DNA from: Bacteroidota bacterium
GTDB lineage: Bacteria; Bacteroidota; Bacteroidia; Chitinophagales; Chitinophagaceae
Length of the DNA stretch: 35,470 bases
Reading direction: 5' to 3'
NCBI GenBank assembly: GCA_018267585.1
Contig: JAFDYE010000110.1
Location: forward strand, 1 to 35,470
Numbering within the stretch: the stretch's first letter is position 1; each line of letters opens with the position of its first letter. A model generated the notes under the pieces. It saw nothing but the letters and a program-made list of their open reading frames with translations, ran no database searches and had not been told where the DNA came from. Shown piece by piece: positions 1 through 8,161 of the stretch. A program made the translations under genes and the position numbers.

Positions 1-1158
1 ATAGTCATTGGCGTTCTTCGCCTCGCGCCATCCATCGAAAGCCTCATCGATCACCAGCATCCCCAGCCTGTCACAGGCATCCAGCAAGGCCGGCGACGGC
101 GGGTTATGCGAGGTCCTCAGCGCATTGAAGCCCGCCGCTTTCAGGAGCCCGACCTTCCGCTCTTCCGCCCTGTCAAAAGCCGCAGCACCGAGACACCCAT
201 TGTCATGGTGGATACAGCCCCCGAACAGTTTCATCGCCTTCCCATTCAGGCGAAAACCGTTGCCCACGGAAAATTCGATCGTTCGGATACCAAAACTGCT
301 CGCATATTCATCCCTCCGCCGGCCGCCGCTGCTCAGTGTCATCTTCACCCGGTAGAGCCAGGGGCTATCCACCGACCACAGCTTCGGCCGCATAACAGCC
401 ATCCTCCTTTCGACCGGCACCTCCCCCCTTCCCTCTAACCGGACCCGCACACTGTCACGGGCTACCACCCTCCCCCCTTCATTCACGATCTGCGTCGACA
501 ACACCACATCTCCCGCCACACCCGGACCATTCTTTACAATAGCCGCAACCTTAACCAGGGCCTTATCCAAAGTAACCTCCGGCGTAGTGATCCCCACCCG
601 CCACGGATCGATATGCAAAGGGTCCTTCACGGCGATCCGCACGTGCCGGTAGATCCCCGAACCGCTATACCACCGGCAATTCACCTGCTGCGAATTGTCC
701 ACCCGCACCGCGATCACATTCTTCCTACCCCAATCCAACAGACGCGAAATATCATAGTCAAAAGTCGAATACCCGTAAGGATGAACACCCAGCGACCGTC
801 CATTGACGAAGACCTCCGCGTTCATATACACCCCCTCAAAAAGGACTTCGACCTCCTTTCCCTTCCAGGAAACCGGCGCCGCGAACTCCTTCCGATACCA
901 GCCTACGCCCGTGGGAAAATACCCGCCCGCACCCTTCGAAGGATTTGACCGGTCGGGTTCGCCTTCAATGCTCCAGTCATGCGGCAGCTCGACGGAACGC
1001 CAGCCCCGGTCATCAAAATCACGCCCGGCGGCGGCCCTGTCATCCCCCAGCGAAAATTTCCAGTGGTCGTCGAACAACGCTCCCCAACCCTGAGCGCCTG
1101 CACAAAACCAACCCATTGTCAAAATAAGATATAACGCAGTTGTTTTAACATTTACCAT
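1..1158 (-). CDS. GH2 beta-galactosidase, 3' end beyond the window
   Basis: The frame reads from an ATG at 1158 to base 1 without a stop, giving 386 residues of a longer secreted enzyme. A signal peptide covers about residues 1-22 (hydrophobic run, then GAQ). A GH2 jelly-roll sugar-binding domain follows at about 25-185 (LPHDWSIEGEPD at 58-69, GWYRKEF at 86-92, VFVNGRSLG at 116-124). The Ig-like domain is at about 188-295, and the start of the TIM barrel contains FGGCIHHDNG (312-321) and RTSHNPPSP (348-356), both typical of GH2. The catalytic glutamates would lie beyond the edge. GH2 enzymes in such loci usually remove beta-galactosyl residues, here probably from xyloglucan side chains; mannosidase or arabinosidase activity cannot be excluded. 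It is the last visible gene of the SusC-1 operon, 41 bp after GH97. Confidence 0.92.
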   Translation of the reverse strand, partial: MVNVKTTALYLILTMGWFCAGAQGWGALFDDHWKFSLGDDRAAAGRDFDDRGWRSVELPHDWSIEGEPDRSNPSKGAGGYFPTGVGWYRKEFAAPVSWKGKEVEVLFEGVYMNAEVFVNGRSLGVHPYGYSTFDYDISRLLDWGRKNVIAVRVDNSQQVNCRWYSGSGIYRHVRIAVKDPLHIDPWRVGITTPEVTLDKALVKVAAIVKNGPGVAGDVVLSTQIVNEGGRVVARDSVRVRLEGRGEVPVERRMAVMRPKLWSVDSPWLYRVKMTLSSGGRRRDEYASSFGIRTIEFSVGNGFRLNGKAMKLFGGCIHHDNGCLGAAAFDRAEERKVGLLKAAGFNALRTSHNPPSPALLDACDRLGMLVIDEAFDGWREAKNANDY

Positions 1159-1199
1159 AATCGTAAAGTTAACATTTAATCGGATCGGCAGGCAGGTGC

Positions 1200-3143
1200 T
1201 TAGCGCCGTGGCTTCAGCGTCGCCGCAAAACCACCCCTCGGCAGACAGTCTACGCTGACGTGGCCACCTTTTCTTATCGTCAGCGTCTTCCTCGCAAACG
1301 CCTTATCCGTCTCCCCATCCGAGATCAGCTCGAGTTCATACTCCCCATTGCCAAGGTAACCGAAGGAAAGCTGCAGCGCCTGCCCATGGTCTTCGCCATT
1401 CAGCCCGCCGATGTACCAGCTGCGTCCGCTGCGCCGCGCGATCACCACCCGCTTACCCGGGAAACCATCGATCAGCCGCGTGTCGTCCCAGGCAACCGGC
1501 ACCGTCATCAGGAACCGCTGCTCCTCGGGCGGCAATTTATAAAAGGCCTCGGGCTTGTCCGCAAAATGCTGCAGCCCCGATTCGAAAACCACCGACAAGG
1601 CCAGCTCGTGCGCATATGTAGTCGTATGGGGGAACAAAATATTGGAAAAGGTCACCGGCGTATAATCCATCGGGCCAATCACGTTCCGCGTAAAAGGCAG
1701 CGTCGCATTGTGGCTCGCTCCCATATTCGTCAGCAAAGGCGAATACCCATACCACTCGGCGCCATACACCGCCTCCACCGTCATCAGGTTCGGATATGTC
1801 CGGTCCCAACCCCGCGGAACCGTCGCCCCGTGAAAATCCACCATCAGGTGATAACGTGCGGCATCTTCCAATATATCGATACAATACGCCATTTCCTTCT
1901 GACGGTCGTCTTCAAAAAAATCCACCTTGACCCCATATACTCCTATCCGGTTCAGCCATTCAAATTCTTTGCTCCTGGCGGCATGCGTCTGTAGCCTGCC
2001 ATACGGGTCCAGCCCCACACCCGAGCTCGCCGAATCCTTCGAATTGTACCACATCAACGGCCTGACCCCCTTGCTCCGCGCATACGCGACCGCGTCTTCG
2101 ATGGACCCGCCATTGCCCATCCTGTCCCACTCCCAGTCGATCAGGACATAGGGCCAATGCATCCTTTTGGCGAGGTCCACATACTCCACCACTTTCCGAA
2201 AATCTTTCGACCCGTGATTATACGCCCAGTACACCCAGGCCGCAGTGCCGGGCCGGATCCACTCCGTCGTATTCAGCTTCGAAGGCTCGCTCACATCCGC
2301 GACCAGCGTCGACTCGACGATATCCGAAAGTGCTCCGATCATAACTACCCGCCAGGCCGACTTCCATGGCAGAGCAGCCGACACCTCCTTTTCCGGCATC
2401 GTGACGGTATACTCGTTCTCGTCCCCCCGGTTGGAAAGCCGCGACGCACAATTTCCTCTCGTTACGTCCGCCTCGGTGACCAGCACCCAGACCGGATTGT
2501 CCTTTACTTTATACAAGGCCGGGAACCCCCACTCCCGCTGGTCCGGCTTGTCCCCGACGCCATTCGTACGCATCGGATAGAGCCCCTCATAAGCGCTCGT
2601 ATACTGCTGCATCCACCGCTCAGTCCCCGCCGGGACCACAAAGCTCGTCCGCTCACCGGTTATCCTGCACTCCCCTTTCCCGGTCTCCCCTGGAAAAACA
2701 TATCGAAAGGCTACCCCGTCATTATAGGCCCGGAATACCACGTCCACCAGCTGGCCGTCCCCGTTCCTGAACCGGAAGACCTTCTCCCTTGCGACATTCC
2801 TGCAATGCGCACGCTTGCCATGGATCATTTTGTACTCGTCGACTACCCTCCGTTCGCTCACCAAACCCGCATAGTCCAAACCCCTGGACAGATCGGCGTC
2901 TGCCCTGATGATCCCCAGCGCCGACCGGGATACCGCGACGACGCGCTCCCTGCCCTTCACATAGTTCACCTGGTAGTTCAGCATTCCCTGACCGTCCAGT
3001 CCCAGTTCTACCTGGACCGACCCGTTGGGCGATACCACCCGCAGCCCCCCGGCCGCCGGCGACACCGCCTGCGCATGCAAAAAACCCGTCCGTACAACAG
3101 CTCCTAAAATCCAGAGCATTAACCGAAAAAATCGTTGTCTCAT
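1200..3143 (-). CDS. GH97 glycosidase, probably a retaining alpha-galactosidase
   Basis: A full-length 647-residue GH97 protein with a signal peptide (about 1-25, ending FLHAQ). The N-terminal beta-sandwich (about 34-290) starts with the family's VSPNGSVQVELG pattern. A TIM barrel follows (about 300-560), then a C-terminal beta domain. GH97 contains inverting alpha-glucosidases (SusB type) and retaining alpha-galactosidases. This sequence has an Asp in VKVDFFEDD (D408), the position I assign to the retaining nucleophile. It has Gly (HG, 438-439) where SusB-type enzymes carry a catalytic Glu. E457 in NLMTVEAV is the likely acid/base. This points to the retaining, alpha-galactosidase-like group, by recall of the family rather than by alignment. 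It lies 30 bp after the esterase/GH39 gene. Its substrate in a xyloglucan locus is not obvious. Confidence 0.9.
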   Translation of the reverse strand: MRQRFFRLMLWILGAVVRTGFLHAQAVSPAAGGLRVVSPNGSVQVELGLDGQGMLNYQVNYVKGRERVVAVSRSALGIIRADADLSRGLDYAGLVSERRVVDEYKMIHGKRAHCRNVAREKVFRFRNGDGQLVDVVFRAYNDGVAFRYVFPGETGKGECRITGERTSFVVPAGTERWMQQYTSAYEGLYPMRTNGVGDKPDQREWGFPALYKVKDNPVWVLVTEADVTRGNCASRLSNRGDENEYTVTMPEKEVSAALPWKSAWRVVMIGALSDIVESTLVADVSEPSKLNTTEWIRPGTAAWVYWAYNHGSKDFRKVVEYVDLAKRMHWPYVLIDWEWDRMGNGGSIEDAVAYARSKGVRPLMWYNSKDSASSGVGLDPYGRLQTHAARSKEFEWLNRIGVYGVKVDFFEDDRQKEMAYCIDILEDAARYHLMVDFHGATVPRGWDRTYPNLMTVEAVYGAEWYGYSPLLTNMGASHNATLPFTRNVIGPMDYTPVTFSNILFPHTTTYAHELALSVVFESGLQHFADKPEAFYKLPPEEQRFLMTVPVAWDDTRLIDGFPGKRVVIARRSGRSWYIGGLNGEDHGQALQLSFGYLGNGEYELELISDGETDKAFARKTLTIRKGGHVSVDCLPRGGFAATLKPRR

Positions 3144-3173
3144 AGTTGTAATTCATAGCCGCCGTCCTTGAGG

Positions 3174-6100
3174 TTAAAGCCGGCGAAGATTGATAAAATA
3201 GACGTCATTCTCCCTGAGCGGCAACACCTGCGAAAACCTTCCATTGCTTCCTACCACCACCGTTCGCTCCAACACCGGCGCGTCATTGTTCTTTTGCTTG
3301 ATCATCCTTACCTGCTCCCTCGTCAGCTGCGAAGGAGCGCCAAGGTCGAGGTAGGTATCGTAGGCATCATTGGCCCGGTACCCCGTCAGATACACAGACA
3401 GCCTGTATCGTCCCGGCCGCAGGTTCGCAACAATGGCGTCGACCCTGCCCTTCGGCTTCGCCGCCACGTCCCGTTTATAGTATACCTGGTCATTCAGGCT
3501 GTCGCCCGCCGGGCTGTTATTCGTGAAATCCCAGAACAACAGCTGAACACCCCCACGATCATCAGTACACGCCCAGCTCGCCGCATCGTTCACCGACAGC
3601 TCGGTCCCGCCCAACCGGTTCAAATACTTGTATGCATAATACGCCGGCTTGGCGATGTCTTCGTAGTTGACCAGCCCGAATCCGCCATGGAAAGGCGTCA
3701 TCCTCGGACCAGCCTCCTCGAAAATATCGGTGAACGTCCAGTACGACATCGAATTGGCCGCCAAACCCGTCTTTCTTAATTTATCCAGGACATACGCGGC
3801 CTCCTGGTAGTTGTCGTGCAACGGATCGCTCGGCGTATACGACGAGCTCCACTCCGTATAGTGCAGCTCAAGACCCGGCAGCGCCGAGCCGTCGATCTGC
3901 CTCCTGCTGCGATGCACGTCGCCCCAGATGGAGCTGTCATTCCTGCTCAGCACCGTCCCCCTGTTGCCATGCTCATCCAAAAACCCCACGTCTACCCCGT
4001 AAGTATGCGTGCTGACAAAGTCTACCGGCACCCGGTTGCGCACACAATAGTCCACAAACTCCGGGATCCACGCATTCCCCGCCGTCGCCGGCCCTCCCAC
4101 TCTGAACCGCGACGATACGGCCTTGATCGCCCGCGCCGTCGACGCATACAGTTTGAAATATTCCGCCTGGTCCCCCGTCCAGAACCCGTCCTTCAGATTC
4201 GGCTCGTTCCACACCTCGAAATACCACCGCGCGACCTCTTCCTCGCCATACCGCTGCACCCAATGCCGCACCAGTGCCTCTATCAGCTCATCCCAACGGT
4301 CATAATCCCTCGGCGGCGTGACATTACCCCGCCACCAGAAGATCGTCCTCCCCCCACTCGCCAGCGCACCGGGCATAAAACCCAGCTCCACGAACGGTCG
4401 TACATGTACGCTTTCCAGAAAATCATACAGCTCGTCGATATACTGCCAGTTATACACCACACGACCCGAATCATTATAGCCGCAAACTCCCATGTCGTCG
4501 CTCAACAGCCCGTGCATCCGGATATACCGGAAACCCAGCTGGTCTTTTACCATCCGCAACTGCCGCTGCCAGTCCGCGCGCAACCCTTCGTTCGCACGTC
4601 CTGCACCCACACATTCATTAAAAACCCGGTTCAGCGGCCCTTTCACGACCGCCGCATCCACCACCACTTCCCGCTCCCGTTGCGTAATACCCCTCCAGTC
4701 ATCGGTCCTGAACGGTACCGCCGGCAACCCTTCTTTATTAATCAGATTACAATCCGGATTATCCGCCCACGCATATCGCACCGCTACCGGCCGGGATACC
4801 TCTCCGGAATGGACAATGACCTCATTCCCATCCGCCACAGCCTGCGCCCAGTGCCACTGCCTGTCGACGCCGGCAACAGCAAAGCCCGCGACCGGCCTGC
4901 CATCCCTCGTTGCAAGTCCCGAACCCGCCGTCGAGAACCGCACCAGCACCCTGTCCCCCTCGATCTTATAGCTTTCATACATGGGACCTGCAGCGACAGC
5001 GCGCCCGCCATACACCAGGCTCTCCGCACCCAGCGCGAGACGAAAGCCCACGTCCTGCTTGTCGGTCGGATGGATAGTGTTCCCATCGCCGATATCTATA
5101 GCACACGCCATCGCCGTATGAGGCAGTGACAAGGCCATCGCCTGCGCTTCCCGCAATTCAGCCCAGGCGCTCTCCCCGGGGGAAGACTTCCTGCCCATAA
5201 AATTCGCGAGCTGCACAAATAGAAAAGGTAGATCACCCCTAAGCCATCTTTGCCGCCAGTCTGAGATCATCATAGGGAACATCTTCCGGTAGTTGTATGC
5301 TTCCGAATCGTTGGCCTCCCCCTGATACCAGATAAATCCCTTGATGCCATATGGGATCAGGGGATTCACCATGGCATTGAACAATAGACTCGGATAATAT
5401 TGATAATTACGGATTGGCGCCACGGGCTCGAGGTCCTTACTGTATCGCCACTCACCAGCCAGCGATACCCTGGCATCGCCGTTACCGATGTATATCTCGT
5501 CAGCCGGCGGCTTCAGCCCGCCCCCTCCCCATAACATCGCCATCCGGATCGCAACCGTGTTCTCCCCCTTCTTTACGAGATCCGCCGGAATAGCATAAGA
5601 ATGACCGGGACTCGCATTCCAGACATTTTTACAGATCTCAACACCGTTGAAATAGAGTGAGTAGGCCATCTCCGGATGCCCCAGGTCGAGTGTCAGCGAC
5701 TTCCCCGCGAAAGCATCCGGCAACACGACCTTCTTCCGCAGCCATAGGATCCCCTCATACCTGCCGATCCCGAAATGATCCAGCGTCCGCGGCATTTCCA
5801 CTCTCGCCCACCCCGAGTCGTGGTAATCGGGCATTGGAATGATCTTGTCGGCATTATTCTGTGGATGATTGATAACATCCCAAAAATGACCGGCGTTGAT
5901 GCTGTCTTGCACGAACAGGCCCTCGCTAAGGGTATCGATGGCCCGAAGACCATCCTTCGTGAGCGGCGACGAGATCAGCTTCTCCCTGCTCGTCCAGGCC
6001 TGTATCGGCGTCCCGCCCCAGGTAGTCTGTATAATGCCGATGGGTACATGCTCGTCCCTATGGATCTTCCTGGCAAAAAAATAGGCGACGGCAGAGAGCC

Positions 6101-6638
6101 TCTTTACACTGCTGGTATCGCAGGCCTCCCAGCCCTTTGTCCTGATATTCATTTGCGGTGCAACCCGTATGTCATGTTCAACGATCAGAAAACGCATGTC
6201 GGGATAGACCGCCTGCGCAATCTCCTGCGCCGCATTATTCGCCTGCTGCACGGGCCACTCCATATTGGATTGACCCGAAGCCACCCACACATCCCCGATC
6301 AAAATATTCTTGAACTCAATCCGGCTTCCCGGCTTTCCCTGCTCCGCGATCTCAAGAATATACGGACCTCCTGCCACCATCTTCGGAAAATGCAGCATCC
6401 ACTTCCCTTTCCCGTCGGCCTTCGCGGTCACTACCCCGGCCCCCAGCTTTCCAATGACCTCTACTCCGGGATCCGCCCGGCCCCAAACGGGGATCGCAAT
6501 CCCCCTCTGCAAAACCATATTATCACCAAACACCCCGGGAAGGCTGACGGTCCGACGACTACGACTATCCCCTTGCGACCATGCACGAACCGTCATAAGA
6601 AATACAGTCGCGCCGATTAACAGTGTACGAATATTCAT
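3174..6638 (-). CDS. Fusion of a CE20-like SGNH acetylesterase and a GH39 glycosidase
   Basis: One uninterrupted chain of 1154 residues; the ATG at 6638 is chosen over an in-frame TTG two codons upstream. Residue numbers here count from that TTG. A signal peptide ends at about residue 24 (RAWSQ). Residues about 33-645 form a SASA-type SGNH esterase: catalytic Ser126 in SGQSNMEWP, WYQGEAN at 439-445, and D520/H525 in GDGNTIHP. A jelly-roll is inserted at about 280-400, as in CE20 xyloglucan acetylesterases. Residues about 660-1156 form a GH39 clan-A module with acid/base E814 in VWNEPNL, nucleophile E931 in YTEWSSS, and a C-terminal beta-sandwich. The esterase would remove acetyl groups from galactosyl side chains; the GH39 half is most likely a beta-xylosidase. 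It lies 29 bp after BACON-GH5. Confidence 0.9.
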   Translation of the reverse strand: MNIRTLLIGATVFLMTVRAWSQGDSRSRRTVSLPGVFGDNMVLQRGIAIPVWGRADPGVEVIGKLGAGVVTAKADGKGKWMLHFPKMVAGGPYILEIAEQGKPGSRIEFKNILIGDVWVASGQSNMEWPVQQANNAAQEIAQAVYPDMRFLIVEHDIRVAPQMNIRTKGWEACDTSSVKRLSAVAYFFARKIHRDEHVPIGIIQTTWGGTPIQAWTSREKLISSPLTKDGLRAIDTLSEGLFVQDSINAGHFWDVINHPQNNADKIIPMPDYHDSGWARVEMPRTLDHFGIGRYEGILWLRKKVVLPDAFAGKSLTLDLGHPEMAYSLYFNGVEICKNVWNASPGHSYAIPADLVKKGENTVAIRMAMLWGGGGLKPPADEIYIGNGDARVSLAGEWRYSKDLEPVAPIRNYQYYPSLLFNAMVNPLIPYGIKGFIWYQGEANDSEAYNYRKMFPMMISDWRQRWLRGDLPFLFVQLANFMGRKSSPGESAWAELREAQAMALSLPHTAMACAIDIGDGNTIHPTDKQDVGFRLALGAESLVYGGRAVAAGPMYESYKIEGDRVLVRFSTAGSGLATRDGRPVAGFAVAGVDRQWHWAQAVADGNEVIVHSGEVSRPVAVRYAWADNPDCNLINKEGLPAVPFRTDDWRGITQREREVVVDAAVVKGPLNRVFNECVGAGRANEGLRADWQRQLRMVKDQLGFRYIRMHGLLSDDMGVCGYNDSGRVVYNWQYIDELYDFLESVHVRPFVELGFMPGALASGGRTIFWWRGNVTPPRDYDRWDELIEALVRHWVQRYGEEEVARWYFEVWNEPNLKDGFWTGDQAEYFKLYASTARAIKAVSSRFRVGGPATAGNAWIPEFVDYCVRNRVPVDFVSTHTYGVDVGFLDEHGNRGTVLSRNDSSIWGDVHRSRRQIDGSALPGLELHYTEWSSSYTPSDPLHDNYQEAAYVLDKLRKTGLAANSMSYWTFTDIFEEAGPRMTPFHGGFGLVNYEDIAKPAYYAYKYLNRLGGTELSVNDAASWACTDDRGGVQLLFWDFTNNSPAGDSLNDQVYYKRDVAAKPKGRVDAIVANLRPGRYRLSVYLTGYRANDAYDTYLDLGAPSQLTREQVRMIKQKNNDAPVLERTVVVGSNGRFSQVLPLRENDVYFINLRRL

Positions 6639-6667
6639 TTCCAAAATCGATAATTATTTATAATAGC

Positions 6668-8128
6668 CTATTGCGCTCCTTTCTTTATAGCATCAACAGT
6701 CCGCTGGTCGATCACCACATTGTTTACCCGGTCAAAAACTCCACCTGTCTCCCATAGAAAAGGCTTTGCACCGATCGCCAGGCACTGTTTAGTCAGATAA
6801 GTATACCACGCGTCCACCGAGTTGTCATGTTTTACCATATCCAGCGGTATATGCGTCTCCCACGGGTGCTGAATGCTCCGGCGGTTAGTGCTGTACTCAC
6901 CCATCACCAAAGGAATACCCTTGTCGATATAGTTCGTTTTCAACTTGGTGTAATAAGCCAGCTGGTCAGCCTCCTCACCATACGTAGCATTCCGGTATGA
7001 CGAGTCGATCGTCGAATGGTTCCCCGCGCCCCAGTAATAGAAGATATACCCCCAGCCACCTTCCGAAGGATCCTGATCCAGTATCGCGAAATTGCTCGGC
7101 GTGTAATTGTGGAACTCGAAAGCCAGGCGATTGGGAGTAGGGTCCGTTGGGAAATATGCCCCCGGCTTTATATAGTCATCCGGGCCCTGGATGGCGATCG
7201 TCCGGTAAGTGTTGCGGCCGCCCGTCGAACGCACGGCATCGATACAAGCCTGGTGATAGGAAACAAGGTTTTTGGCAGTCTCACCATCATTAACGTTGAA
7301 CGGCTCATTGGCGCTCGCAAACAGCAAATGCTCGTCAAAATCACGCATTGCGGTTGCAATCTGCTCCCAATACGCCTTCTGACGCGCCTGGACAGAATCC
7401 TTTCTTGAAGAAGCAGCATTTCCGGGTCCCTCTAACCAGCCGCCATCCCAGTGAATATTCAGCATCACATACATGTCGTTGCTCACACACCACTGCACCA
7501 CCTGCTTTACCGAGTCCATCCACGCCTTCGGGATCTTAGCCGTCGGATTATTGCCGCCGTGCAAATACCAGCCGCAGGGCAGTCGAACGGCATTGAACCC
7601 CATCTGCTTCAGCATCTGAATATAGGCCAGCGTAGGATACGGCTCAACATTATTCAGCTCGAGCGTATTGCCGATATTCGTACCTAGAGTCATTTTCGCG
7701 ATCAGCTGAGCCGCCGTGCTGCTCATACCCGAAGCATCCGGCGCGATCGGCGACACATTGTAGGTCGGGTAAATAAGCGCATACTGATACACCGTGATCC
7801 GCCTGCCCTGGCCGCTGGACGAACCGACATAGAGCAGTCTTGACCGCCCCGCACCCGTGGCATTGGTGTCCGTAACGGTTATCTGAATGGCGGCATTTCC
7901 GCTGCCACCCGAAACCGGGCTTATTTTCACCCAACCCAAACCCGACGTATCGATACTCCACGCTCCGTCGCTCGTAAAATTGATCGTTTTAGCACCACCG
8001 GTCGCGGCAATGGTATCGGTGTGGTTGGTGAGCGAAAGCACTGGCGCCGAGCCCGCTTTTTTGCAGGAGGCCACCGTCCCCAAAGCCACAAACGCCACTG
8101 CAAACATTAAAAAGAATTTACTTGTCAT
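6668..8128 (-). CDS. Surface lipoprotein BACON-GH5 endo-glucanase, likely endo-xyloglucanase
   Basis: 486 residues. The signal peptide ends in a lipobox (LGTVASC, Cys22), predicting lipid anchoring and, in this phylum, surface display. A BACON domain covers about 28-116 (SLTNHTDTIAATGG, GAWSIDTSGLGWVKISP). The GH5 barrel (about 130-486) contains GTNIGNTLE (149-157), VRLPCGW (181-187), acid/base E275 in FASANEPFN and nucleophile E411 in LVMGEYS. The BACON-GH5 lipoprotein layout is that of BoGH5A, the vanguard endo-xyloglucanase of the Bacteroides ovatus xyloglucan locus, so the same role is inferred. The GH5 subfamily (GH5_4 expected) was not tested. It sits between GH42 and the esterase/GH39 fusion. 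Confidence 0.92.
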   Translation of the reverse strand: MTSKFFLMFAVAFVALGTVASCKKAGSAPVLSLTNHTDTIAATGGAKTINFTSDGAWSIDTSGLGWVKISPVSGGSGNAAIQITVTDTNATGAGRSRLLYVGSSSGQGRRITVYQYALIYPTYNVSPIAPDASGMSSTAAQLIAKMTLGTNIGNTLELNNVEPYPTLAYIQMLKQMGFNAVRLPCGWYLHGGNNPTAKIPKAWMDSVKQVVQWCVSNDMYVMLNIHWDGGWLEGPGNAASSRKDSVQARQKAYWEQIATAMRDFDEHLLFASANEPFNVNDGETAKNLVSYHQACIDAVRSTGGRNTYRTIAIQGPDDYIKPGAYFPTDPTPNRLAFEFHNYTPSNFAILDQDPSEGGWGYIFYYWGAGNHSTIDSSYRNATYGEEADQLAYYTKLKTNYIDKGIPLVMGEYSTNRRSIQHPWETHIPLDMVKHDNSVDAWYTYLTKQCLAIGAKPFLWETGGVFDRVNNVVIDQRTVDAIKKGAQ

Positions 8129-8161
8129 CGTTTTTGATTTTCTGTTTTTGGGAACCTATTA

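Noticed and set aside
3816-5129. 437-codon plus-strand open frame inside the esterase/GH39 gene
   Set aside because: It lies opposite intact catalytic motifs, has low-complexity Arg/Pro/His composition, and no start signal or domain.
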